Shown here piece after piece: positions 1 through 5,907 of a stretch of DNA of 6,443 nucleotides (its first letter is position 1; each line of letters begins with the position of its first letter). Below the pieces are notes generated by a model. That model searched no databases, was not told the origin of the DNA, and saw only the letters and a program-made list of their open reading frames with translations. This stretch comes from DATIXD01 sp035518875. Its GTDB lineage: Bacteria; Pseudomonadota; Gammaproteobacteria; Methylococcales; Methylococcaceae. The stretch lies in the NCBI GenBank assembly GCA_035518875.1, contig DATIXD010000290.1, forward strand, positions 1 to 6,443. The letters run 5' to 3'. The position numbers and the translations under genes were made by a program.

Positions 1-117
1 GAGTAAAGCCCGAAGAGGGCGAACATGAGAAATACGTGTTATCGCCGGTATAGAGATTAATAGGACGCTATAGCAGATCGGGGTTGGCGCATTAGGAAAG
101 CTTCATTCTTTGATTCT

Positions 118-123
118 AGAGGT
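118..123 (+). promoter_or_regulatory. Ribosome binding site for the membrane-hairpin gene
   Basis: AGAGGT lies 8 bases before the ATG at 132 and matches the anti-Shine-Dalgarno sequence well. It supports 132 over the in-frame ATG at 219 (Met30), which has no comparable site. The rest of the leader (1-131) holds a weak 4-bp hairpin (8-20), the 8-base palindrome GCTATAGC (67-74) and a TATAGA hexamer (49-54) without a good -35 partner, so no promoter is called there. Confidence 0.6.
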
Positions 124-131
124 AACCCAAC

Positions 132-554
132 ATGTCTGATCTCCACTCAATTCCGCCATATCATGCCCCGATCGCAAAGATTCGGGGTCGCGCCGGCTCA
201 CCGTCGGGTTCTGAACCAATGCGTCTGCCACAAGCTGGGGCTAATAAAAGGGCGCGTTCCGGTATTCCGAGCCAATCGGGGCCGGATCACCCACAGCTCG
301 AACGCATTGAACAGCTGCCGCGGGATGTCGGCTGGTTGCTGTTCGGCGTCGGTTTCGCGGGTTTTGTCGCGCCCGGCGTGTTCGGTCTGCCGTTCATGGT
401 CGCGGGCGGAATGATCCTTTGGCCAAGGACCACCAGCCGTTTGCACGGTTTACTTGGGAAACGTTCGCCACAAACCACGAATGCCGGAATCAAACAAATC
501 TGGCGTTTCCTCGACGACCTGGAAAGACGTTATCCGAGCACAAGTAGACGATGA
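132..554 (+). CDS. Small two-helix membrane protein of unknown function
   Basis: The product is 140 residues and I do not recognise the family. Residues 1-60 are polar, rich in Pro, Ser and Arg, and probably disordered. Residues 66-97 form two short hydrophobic segments separated by a turn at APGVFG (80-85), the second ending in ILWP. Residues 98-140 are basic and polar and include a likely amphipathic helix (IKQIWRFLDDLERRY, 120-134). The layout of helix, Pro-Gly turn, helix and basic tail loosely resembles small PGPGW-type membrane proteins, but the PGPGW motif itself is absent. The ATG has a good upstream AGAGGT. The TGA stop overlaps the ATG of the downstream antiporter gene (ATGA), so the two are probably translationally coupled. 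This suggests an accessory or regulatory subunit for that transporter, which is inference from position only. Confidence 0.75.
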   Translation: MSDLHSIPPYHAPIAKIRGRAGSPSGSEPMRLPQAGANKRARSGIPSQSGPDHPQLERIEQLPRDVGWLLFGVGFAGFVAPGVFGLPFMVAGGMILWPRTTSRLHGLLGKRSPQTTNAGIKQIWRFLDDLERRYPSTSRR

Positions 555-1675
555 AAGACTCCGGTAGTGCCGGCCGAAACCCACTGCTGGGCATCGGCAA
601 CACCCTATTGTCATGGATGTTGCTGTTCGTGCCACTGTGTTTTTTGGTTCATTGGCTGGGATTCGAGCCGCTGCTGGTGTTCTTCATTGCCGGCTTGGCG
701 ATTGTGCCCCTGGCAGCGACGATTGCCAGTGCGACGGAGAACATCGCCGGTACCGTCGGTCCTGCTTTGGGCGGATTGCTCAATGCGACCTTCGGCAATG
801 CGACGGAGATGGTGATTGCGATCGTAGCGCTTTCCGGGGGCTTGGTCGATGTCGTCAAGGCCAGCATCAGCGGGACGATCATTGCTAATCTGCTGCTGGC
901 ACTGGGAGTCGGTATGCTGTTGGGGGGATTAAGGCGGCCTGAGCAGGAATTCCGGTCGCAGGTCGCCAGGATCAACGCCTCTTCACTCAATCTCGCGCTG
1001 GTCGTGTTGTTGACGCCAGCCGCCATCCACTATACCTCCCCGGGATTGGACGTTTTGAGAATTGAGCATTTTTCTTTGGTGGCAGCCACTTTGTTGCTGG
1101 CCTTCTACGTGTTGTCGATGGTTTTCTCGATGAAGACGCATCGCCATTTATATGAGCTCAGTCTGGATGGAAGCGATGCCAATGAGGCGGGAGGACTCAC
1201 TGCATTGGAGAACAACCTCTCGCTTCACAAACAAGTTGGCAAGTTGCTGGTAGCCAGCATCGTTCTGGTGTTTGTGTCAGAGGTGCTGGTGGATAGCCTG
1301 GTGGCCGCAATTAGTTCTTTAGGCCTGACCCAGTTGTTTACCGGCGTGATTCTGATCCCCCTATTCGGCGGCGTGGTGGAGTATATCGCCGTGATCACCT
1401 TCGCGCGGAAGAACAAGATGGACCTGGCCGTGAGCGTGGCGATGGGCTCGAGCCTGCAGATTGCCCTGTTCGTGGCGCCCATTCTGGTACTCGTTGGACA
1501 ACTGATGGGCCAGCCAATGAATCTGGAGTTCCAGCCGTTCGAACTGCTCGCCATCGCGATCGCGGTCGTCATTACCAATTCCATTAGTACCGATGGACGT
1601 TCCAACTGGCTTGAAGGTGTGCTGTTGATGGTGACCTATGCGGTGATAGCCGCAGCCTTTTATTTCCACCCGTAG
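551..1675 (+). CDS. CAX-type Ca2+/H+ antiporter (CaCA superfamily), first copy
   Basis: This is an inner-membrane cation/proton exchanger of 374 residues, the usual length for bacterial CAX proteins, with about 10-11 hydrophobic helices. Alpha-repeat 1 is canonical: GGLLNATFGNATE at 74-86, with Glu86 as the expected cation-binding acid, followed by VVKASISGTI. A polar, partly acidic loop (about 200-226) separates the halves. Alpha-repeat 2 is recognisable from RKNKMDLAVSVAMGSSLQIALFVAP (286-310 region), but its core reads GGVVEY (273-278) where CAX proteins normally have GNAAEH. Glu277 is kept, while the Asn and His are lost. The C-terminus keeps DGRSNWLEG (348-356). The start overlaps the upstream stop by 4 bases and has only a weak ribosome binding site, which fits coupling. 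Met23 (617) is an alternative start that aligns near the N-terminus of the paralogue at 4529, but it has no ribosome binding site. Ca2+ is the family's usual substrate. Given the changed motif, another cation is possible. Confidence 0.9.
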   Translation: MKDSGSAGRNPLLGIGNTLLSWMLLFVPLCFLVHWLGFEPLLVFFIAGLAIVPLAATIASATENIAGTVGPALGGLLNATFGNATEMVIAIVALSGGLVDVVKASISGTIIANLLLALGVGMLLGGLRRPEQEFRSQVARINASSLNLALVVLLTPAAIHYTSPGLDVLRIEHFSLVAATLLLAFYVLSMVFSMKTHRHLYELSLDGSDANEAGGLTALENNLSLHKQVGKLLVASIVLVFVSEVLVDSLVAAISSLGLTQLFTGVILIPLFGGVVEYIAVITFARKNKMDLAVSVAMGSSLQIALFVAPILVLVGQLMGQPMNLEFQPFELLAIAIAVVITNSISTDGRSNWLEGVLLMVTYAVIAAAFYFHP

Positions 1676-1735
1676 TGTCTCCAGGTCACCCTCAAGTTCC
1701 AAGCGACCCAATTGGCACCGAGGCTGACGCGACGG

Positions 1736-1840
1736 GCCATCCCGGAAAAGCTGTCAGTGCCAAAAGGCGTCTATGACGTGGCTGCGGATGAAGTCTGGGT
1801 GAGCGTCGGCGCGGGACCTGATATCACCGCGACCCAAAAC
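1736..1840 (+). pseudogene. Eroded ISAzo13-family transposase fragment
   Basis: The frame starting at 1736 reads AIPEKLSVPKGVYDVAADE and then VWVSVGAGPDITAT. From memory, this matches the segment of ISAzo13-family transposases that runs approximately AIPYGVYDLARNEGWVSVG, then DHDTA, FAV and IRRWW. Shared features are Ala-Ile-Pro, Gly-Val-Tyr-Asp, the WVSVG block and an Asp-x-Thr-Ala run. A few extra residues lie between Ile-Pro and Gly-Val-Tyr. After the match, LSLGSSHRPP appears where FAVxSIRRWW is expected, and similarity then stops. Only about 35 residues of a roughly 400-residue transposase remain, with no start codon, no catalytic region downstream and no recognisable terminal inverted repeats. 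It is called a remnant, not a gene. The assignment rests on recalled family consensus, so it is moderately sure. Confidence 0.55.
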
Positions 1841-1960
1841 TTGAGCCTCGGCAGCAGCCATAGGCCGCCTCCGATGTTCATCCGTGCAATCAGGTCAAAT
1901 CGTTTTTCGGCAAACTCGGCAGCATCCAGGCCTCCACTCTACCAAACACCGATAATTAGG

Positions 1961-1979
1961 TTTCAGTAATTTCCTGAAA
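1961..1979. repeat. Short inverted repeat upstream of the SulP gene
   Basis: TTTCAG (1961-1966) and CTGAAA (1974-1979) are perfect reverse complements separated by 7 bases. The pair lies just upstream of the candidate -35 element at 1985, where an activator or repressor could bind. A 6-bp match can arise by chance, so this is only a candidate operator. Confidence 0.25.
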
Positions 1980-1984
1980 GACCC

Positions 1985-2014
1985 TTGGATTCCGCCTTTT
2001 GAGAGTGCTAGCAT
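1985..2014 (+). promoter_or_regulatory. Candidate sigma-70 promoter for the SulP gene
   Basis: TTGGAT (1985-1990) matches 4 of 6 positions of the -35 consensus. It is 18 bases from TAGCAT (2009-2014), which matches 4 of 6 positions of the -10 consensus and is preceded by TGC, an extended -10 element. Transcription would begin near 2020, giving a leader of about 70 bases before the ATG at 2091. The isolated position of the SulP gene, 415 bases after the previous one, makes a local promoter likely. Confidence 0.3.
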
Positions 2015-2090
2015 GCATTTCCATTCAGCATGGTCCAGAAGTTCTTCGAGTCGCTGACGCCGCTGTGCGGTTGAAATATCAGGGGGACCC

Positions 2091-3812
2091 ATGTCGGTTA
2101 CGAAGACCAGGATTTGGCCTTTGCCTATATTTCAAGGCCTCTTGCCGGTAACAAAATCTCAGGTGATGAGCGAGGTCATTGCCGGCATTACCCTGGCTGC
2201 GCTCGCCATCCCGGAGGTTATGGGCTACACCAAGATAGCCGGCACGCCGGTTATCACAGGTCTTTATACCCTCCTGATCCCTACGGCCTTGTTCGCCATC
2301 TTCGGATCTTCACGGCACCTGGTGGTCGGCGCTGATTCGGCCACGGCGGCGATTCTGGCAGCGGGTTTGGCAGGGCTAGCCTCCACCGGTTCTGCCGCTT
2401 ACATGGCCTTCGCCGGAGTGAGCGCCTTCATCGCCGGTGGTTTTCTCTTTCTCGCCCGCATTATCGGTCTCGGTTTTCTCGCCGATTTCTTGTCGAGAAC
2501 CGTCCTGGTGGGTTTTCTGACCGGTGTGGGCATCCAGGTCGCATTAGGCGAGATCACCGGCATGTTGGGCTTGAAGGGCGGCGGGCACGGCACGCTCGGC
2601 AAGATCATCACCGACCTGCAGCAGATCGACTATATCAACTGGTACGCGGTGGCAATCTCGATGATAGTGCTGGCGGTCACTGTCGGTTGCAAACGCATAT
2701 CGAGGAAAGTGCCGGGGGCGCTGATCGCGGTGATCGGCGCCACGGCGGCGAGCTGGGCTCTGAACCTGGAAGCTCTGGGTGTGCAGGTGGTCGGCGCAGT
2801 CCCCAGCGGGTTGCCTCATATTGGCCTGCCCCAGGTCGTCTGGAACGTGGGCCTGATCGAGAAGCTGGCGCCGACGGCCTTTGCCATGTTCGTGGTTATC
2901 CTCGCCCAGAGCGCCGCAACCTCGCGCGCCTATGCCGTCCGCTATAACGAACGCTTTAGCGAAGACACGGATATGGTAGGGCTTGGTCTGGCCAATTTGG
3001 GTGCAGGACTGTCCGGTACTTTCGTCGTCAACGGCAGCCCGACCAAAACCCAGATGGTCGATAGCGCCGGCGGAAGAACCCAGCTGTCCCAGATCATGAC
3101 CGTCATCATTGTCCTCGTGGTCCTGCTTTTCCTCACCCGCCCTCTCGCGTACATGCCTGAAGCGGTGCTGGCCTCGGTGGTGTTCCTGATCGGTGTCGAT
3201 CTTATTGACATTGGAGGCATGCGCAGAATCTACTTCCAGCGCCGCGTGGAATTCTGGGTCGCCGTCATCACCACGGCAACGGTGGTGCTGGTGGGAGTCG
3301 AGCAGGGCATTCTGCTGGCCATAGTGCTCTCGCTACTGGCGCATACGCGCCACGGCTACCGCCCGAAAAACTGCGTCCTTGTTGCTGCTGAAAAGGGCGG
3401 TTGGCGGCCGCAGCCGGTGACGACAAACATGCAGGTCGTACCGGGACTCCTGGTTTATCACTTCAGCCACAGTATTTACTACGCCAACGCGGGGGTATTC
3501 TCCTCTCAAGTCACCGAACTGGTCGAGAATGCCGAGCCGCCTCTGAAGTGGTTCTGTATCGAGGCATCCGCGGTCGATGATGTGGACTACTCAGCCGCTG
3601 AGACCCTGCGTTCTGTTCACGGGTTTTTGCAGGAGAAAGGCGTTCGGCTGGTGTTCGCTCACCTCATGGAGGATTTGAAAACCAAAATCTATTGCGACCT
3701 AGCAGAACAGGTAAGCAAAGTCGCCTTCTACGACAGCATCGAGGAAATCCTGCAAGCCTACCGCCAGTCGACCGGTACCGTGACTGGGGAAAAACAGCAG
3801 AAACAGTTGTAG
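2091..3812 (+). CDS. SulP-family inorganic anion transporter with STAS domain
   Basis: This 573-residue inner-membrane carrier belongs to the SulP/SLC26 family, which moves sulfate, bicarbonate or other anions, often with H+ or Na+. Length and order are normal. The N-terminal membrane domain (about 25-420) includes IPEVMGYTKIAG (40-51), then GLYT and FGSSRHLVVGADSATAA (71-87), the signature region after the first helices. NGSPTKTQMVDSAGGRTQ (314-331) stands where many SulP proteins have a GSxSRTAVN-like stretch. A cytoplasmic STAS domain follows (about 445-555), with CIEASAVDDVDYSAAETL (489-506) as its conserved strand-loop-helix. The ATG is preceded by AGGGGG (2081-2086). The substrate cannot be read from the sequence. 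The VGADSATA and SPTKTQ variants set it apart from well-studied BicA- and DauA-type proteins as I recall them. Two CAX-like exchangers flank it, which suggests a joint role in ion balance. Confidence 0.92.
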   Translation: MSVTKTRIWPLPIFQGLLPVTKSQVMSEVIAGITLAALAIPEVMGYTKIAGTPVITGLYTLLIPTALFAIFGSSRHLVVGADSATAAILAAGLAGLASTGSAAYMAFAGVSAFIAGGFLFLARIIGLGFLADFLSRTVLVGFLTGVGIQVALGEITGMLGLKGGGHGTLGKIITDLQQIDYINWYAVAISMIVLAVTVGCKRISRKVPGALIAVIGATAASWALNLEALGVQVVGAVPSGLPHIGLPQVVWNVGLIEKLAPTAFAMFVVILAQSAATSRAYAVRYNERFSEDTDMVGLGLANLGAGLSGTFVVNGSPTKTQMVDSAGGRTQLSQIMTVIIVLVVLLFLTRPLAYMPEAVLASVVFLIGVDLIDIGGMRRIYFQRRVEFWVAVITTATVVLVGVEQGILLAIVLSLLAHTRHGYRPKNCVLVAAEKGGWRPQPVTTNMQVVPGLLVYHFSHSIYYANAGVFSSQVTELVENAEPPLKWFCIEASAVDDVDYSAAETLRSVHGFLQEKGVRLVFAHLMEDLKTKIYCDLAEQVSKVAFYDSIEEILQAYRQSTGTVTGEKQQKQL

Positions 3813-3847
3813 TATGCGGGGTAGCGCTGAAAGCATTTTGGAATGTT

Positions 3848-3882
3848 GCAACTCGTTGCTGACTGGGAAGCACTGGAGTTGC
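3848..3882. other. Stem-loop between the SulP and HMA-like genes
   Basis: GCAACTC (3848-3854) pairs perfectly with GAGTTGC (3876-3882). Inside it TGCT (3857-3860) pairs with AGCA (3869-3872) around an 8-base loop. The two stems would stack as an interrupted hairpin in the 125-base gap. No T-run follows, so it is not a standard intrinsic terminator. It could protect the SulP message end, partly attenuate read-through, or be a protein-binding site. Confidence 0.35.
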
Positions 3883-3937
3883 GAGCCAGGCAGGGACTAT
3901 CGTCAACACGGATATAAGAAGCCTTTGGAGAGCCACG

Positions 3938-4486
3938 ATGGGTAACCAAACATCTACGAAAACGACCAAGGCCAGGGTCGCGAGTCATGTGCCTGGGCGC
4001 ATCCGTCTCAAGCTTCATTCGGATAGCCGGGATCGTGAGACGATGGAAGCGATGCAGCACAAGTTGAAATCCCTGGAAGGCATTCATGATGTCCGGCTCA
4101 ATCACGATTGCGGAAGCGTGACGGTTCATTATGACAAGGGCCGACACTCCATGGCCGGCATACTCGGTTTTCTGGAAGACTTGGATGTAGTGGTGGAGTC
4201 GATCGGCCATTTGCCGGCGGTTGGGGAAAATGGGGATTCAGCCGAGGGCAATGGCCACACACCGGAATTTCTCATAGCCATCAACGATCTCAATCGGCGC
4301 ATCCGGCAAACCACAAGACTGCCCATTAATCTCAAGTTGGTGCTTCCCCTGGCCTTCGTCGGTGCAGGCATATGGTCGATCGGCAGAAGGGGATTGATGA
4401 TCGAAAGCGTGCCTGGCTGGCTGTTCATGTGGCTAGCCTTCGATATCTTCGTCAAGTTGCACCCGGCCCGCCACAGCCAATCCTAA
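3938..4486 (+). CDS. HMA_2-like domain protein with two C-terminal membrane helices
   Basis: The product is 182 residues. Residues 10-90 resemble the HMA_2 fold, a relative of the heavy-metal-associated domain. ASHVPGRIRLKL (15-26) is the first strand and turn, LKSLEGIHDVRLNHDCGSVTVHYD (43-66 region) covers the helix and strands 2-3, and DVVVESI (83-89) is a late strand. The CxxC metal-binding pair of true HMA domains is absent and only Cys58 is present. After an acidic linker (96-110), two hydrophobic segments (about 131-149 and 155-173) form a membrane hairpin, so the domain is probably tethered to the inner membrane. The start has GGAG 7 bases upstream (3927-3930). Proteins of this kind often sit beside P-type ATPases, but none is visible here. 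The gene lies 42 bases before the second antiporter and is probably co-transcribed with it. An accessory or sensor role for that transporter is inference. Confidence 0.75.
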   Translation: MGNQTSTKTTKARVASHVPGRIRLKLHSDSRDRETMEAMQHKLKSLEGIHDVRLNHDCGSVTVHYDKGRHSMAGILGFLEDLDVVVESIGHLPAVGENGDSAEGNGHTPEFLIAINDLNRRIRQTTRLPINLKLVLPLAFVGAGIWSIGRRGLMIESVPGWLFMWLAFDIFVKLHPARHSQS

Positions 4487-4528
4487 ATTTTTTCGTATGA
4501 TCGAATCAAACCGTAAACGAGGCCGACG

Positions 4529-5608
4529 ATGAATCTTAGATGGCTGCTGCTGTTCATCCCCATCGCAATCGCTTTGACTTGGCTCAAGGCCAACCCGATT
4601 CTGGTCTTTTTTGCCTCAGCCCTGGCCATCGTTCCCCTTGCCGGTTTGGTGGGGGACGCAACGGAGGCGCTTTCCCGTTTTCTGGGGGCTACGATTGGTG
4701 GGTTGCTTAATGCGACACTAGGCAATGCCCCCGAGATCATCATCGGCTTTTTTGCCTTAAAGCACGGGCTGGTCGACATGGTCAAAGCTTCGATCACCGG
4801 CTCGATTGTGGGCAACCTGCTCTTCGGGCTGGGAATTTCCATAGCGGCAGGCGGCTTGAGAATACCCAAGCAGACCATGAGCTTCGATTTACGTGCTGCC
4901 CATATCCAAACTGGTCTATTGATGGTCACGACATTTGGCTTGATCATCCCGGCAGTTTTCGATTTCAGCACGACCTCGGAGCGCGAGATCAGTCTGCATA
5001 TCGCGGTCGTTCTATTCCTGGCCTATCTGGTCAGCGTCGTTGTCACAATGACCATGGGTAATCCAGATGTCCCAGCCAACAGCGGCGGCGAGAGTAACCC
5101 TCCCAGGTCGGAAGGGGAAGAGATGGCCTGGAGCCGGAATAAGGCATTAGGCATTCTCGCCTCCGTCACTGTTGGCTTGGCGGTGATGAGCGAAATCATG
5201 ACCGACGCGCTCGATCCGGCAGCCAAGAGCATGGGGTTTACGCCTTTGTTCGCCGGCGTCTTCCTGCTTGCCCTTGTGGGGAATACCTCGGAACTCATCA
5301 ATTCGGTGAGATTCGCCAGACAGAACCAGTTTGACCTTTCCTTAGGGATAACCGTAGGCGGCAGCAGCCAGATGGCGCTCCTGGTCGCGCCGCTGTTGGT
5401 ATTTTTCGGGATCGCCATCGGACAGAACATGAATCTGCTGTTCTCGCCGTTCGAGCTCGTCGCCATCATCCTGACGGTTTACGCGGTCATAAACATCCTC
5501 CACGCCGGAACAGTAAGATGGGCGGCGGGTTTCTTTCTAGTCGCGGTTTATATCATGCTAGGCATCGGATTTTACTATGTTCCCGCAGCCACGGCCGCCG
5601 GTTTGTAG
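4529..5608 (+). CDS. CAX-like Ca2+/H+ (cation/H+) antiporter, second copy
   Basis: This 359-residue inner-membrane exchanger of the CaCA superfamily is a clear paralogue of the product of 551-1675. Shared blocks include LxxFxxxLAIVPLA near the N-terminus and GLVDxVKASIxGxI after alpha-repeat 1. Alpha-repeat 1 is GGLLNATLGNAPE (57-69), with Glu69 as the likely cation ligand and Pro in place of the Thr of GNATE. A long polar acidic loop (about 177-203) divides the two halves. Alpha-repeat 2 reads GNTSEL (251-256), keeping Gly-Asn and Glu255 but with Leu for the usual His, followed by FDLSLGITVGGSSQMALLVAP. The C-terminal DGxSNWLEG of CAX proteins is replaced by AGTVRWAAG (326-334). GAGG (4519-4522) precedes the ATG by 6 bases. 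The likely substrate is Ca2+, but the altered motifs leave room for other divalent or monovalent cations. Confidence 0.88.
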   Translation: MNLRWLLLFIPIAIALTWLKANPILVFFASALAIVPLAGLVGDATEALSRFLGATIGGLLNATLGNAPEIIIGFFALKHGLVDMVKASITGSIVGNLLFGLGISIAAGGLRIPKQTMSFDLRAAHIQTGLLMVTTFGLIIPAVFDFSTTSEREISLHIAVVLFLAYLVSVVVTMTMGNPDVPANSGGESNPPRSEGEEMAWSRNKALGILASVTVGLAVMSEIMTDALDPAAKSMGFTPLFAGVFLLALVGNTSELINSVRFARQNQFDLSLGITVGGSSQMALLVAPLLVFFGIAIGQNMNLLFSPFELVAIILTVYAVINILHAGTVRWAAGFFLVAVYIMLGIGFYYVPAATAAGL

Positions 5609-5635
5609 CGTCGGAGGCTTCGCCTTGACGTTCTT
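5609..5635 (+). terminator. Probable intrinsic terminator after the second antiporter
   Basis: Directly after the TAG stop, CGTCGGAGGC (5609-5618) pairs with GCCTTGACG (5622-5630) around a TTC loop. This gives nine pairs, including one G-T, with a single bulged G. TTCTT follows, a short and imperfect T-run. The position at the end of a plus-strand cluster facing a convergent gene supports termination here. Confidence 0.5.
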
Positions 5636-5907
5636 GATGGCCACCGCCTAGCGAGGATGCACGACTGCGGAGATGATGAACCAGTAGACCACAGGCTCTG
5701 CAACAACCACAGCTTTGGCGAGGCTGCGCAAGGCAAAAAATTCACGAAGGCAGCTCAAGCCGCCGCGATCGGGCTTAGCCCTGGGCATCTCGTGTGCCCG
5801 TCTTTCAGGTTTAGCGAAGGAGGAAAAAGCTCGAACGTCTATCTTTGGCAATCCGGGCCGATATCAACCGCCCGACTCCTGCTCTCAGCGATTTTCCCAA
5901 GGTTGCA
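5609..5907. other. Convergent intergenic region without a convincing gene
   Basis: About 300 bases lie between two genes transcribed toward each other. Besides the hairpin after 5608, there are small stems GGGC-TTA-GCCC (5771-5781), GGGCA/TGCCC (5783-5799, followed by GTCTTTC) and CGGGC/GCCCG (5854-5874). Any of these might help end the minus-strand transcript, but none has a good T-run in that direction. Short open frames on both strands (for example minus 5648-5851) have low-complexity or unfamiliar translations and no ribosome binding site. I see no recognisable mobile-element sequence. Confidence 0.5.

Larger units (their letters stand above)
1676..2090. other. Intergenic gap with mobile-element debris and a likely promoter
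   Basis: These 415 bases separate the first antiporter from the SulP gene and hold no intact gene. The left part (about 1712-1840) contains a degraded transposase segment. The right part contains a short inverted repeat and a promoter-like pair ahead of the SulP start. No hairpin with a T-run follows the antiporter stop, so no terminator is called for it. Short open frames here on either strand (plus 1712-1969, minus 1895-2092) lack a credible start and are not called as genes. Confidence 0.7.

Noticed and set aside
8..20. Hairpin GCCC-GAAGA-GGGC near the left edge
   Set aside because: The stem is only 4 bp with no T-run, and there is no visible upstream gene end beyond a possible GAG-TAA at 1-6.
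1225..1605. Long minus-strand frame inside the first antiporter
   Set aside because: It is the antisense shadow of a clear membrane-protein gene. The same kind of shadow appears within the second antiporter (5023-5469).
1780..1935. Minus-strand stop-to-stop frame reading LDAAEFAEKRFDLIARMN, which looks protein-like
   Set aside because: It has no usable start, is short, and lies antisense to the transposase remnant. It could be another gene fragment, but I cannot name a family.
1895..2092. Minus-strand frame of 65 codons overlapping the SulP start
   Set aside because: It has no recognisable motif and no clear ribosome binding site, and it runs antisense through the SulP ribosome binding site and start codon.
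98..4020. Direct repeat AAGCTTCATTC at 98-108 and 4010-4020
   Set aside because: It is only 11 bases. One copy is in a leader and the other inside a coding region, there is no shared flanking sequence, and it is likely chance.
3758..4210. Minus-strand frame of 150 codons
   Set aside because: It lies antisense to the SulP end and the well-supported HMA-like gene, and its translation shows no family features.
4488..4493. Run of six T after the HMA-like gene, considered as a terminator
   Set aside because: No stable GC-rich hairpin precedes it, and the next gene with its ribosome binding site starts 35 bases later.
5648..5851. Minus-strand frame of 67 codons in the convergent gap
   Set aside because: The translation is unfamiliar and there is no good ribosome binding site. 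The overlapping plus-strand frames are equally long, which suggests chance open frames in GC-rich DNA.
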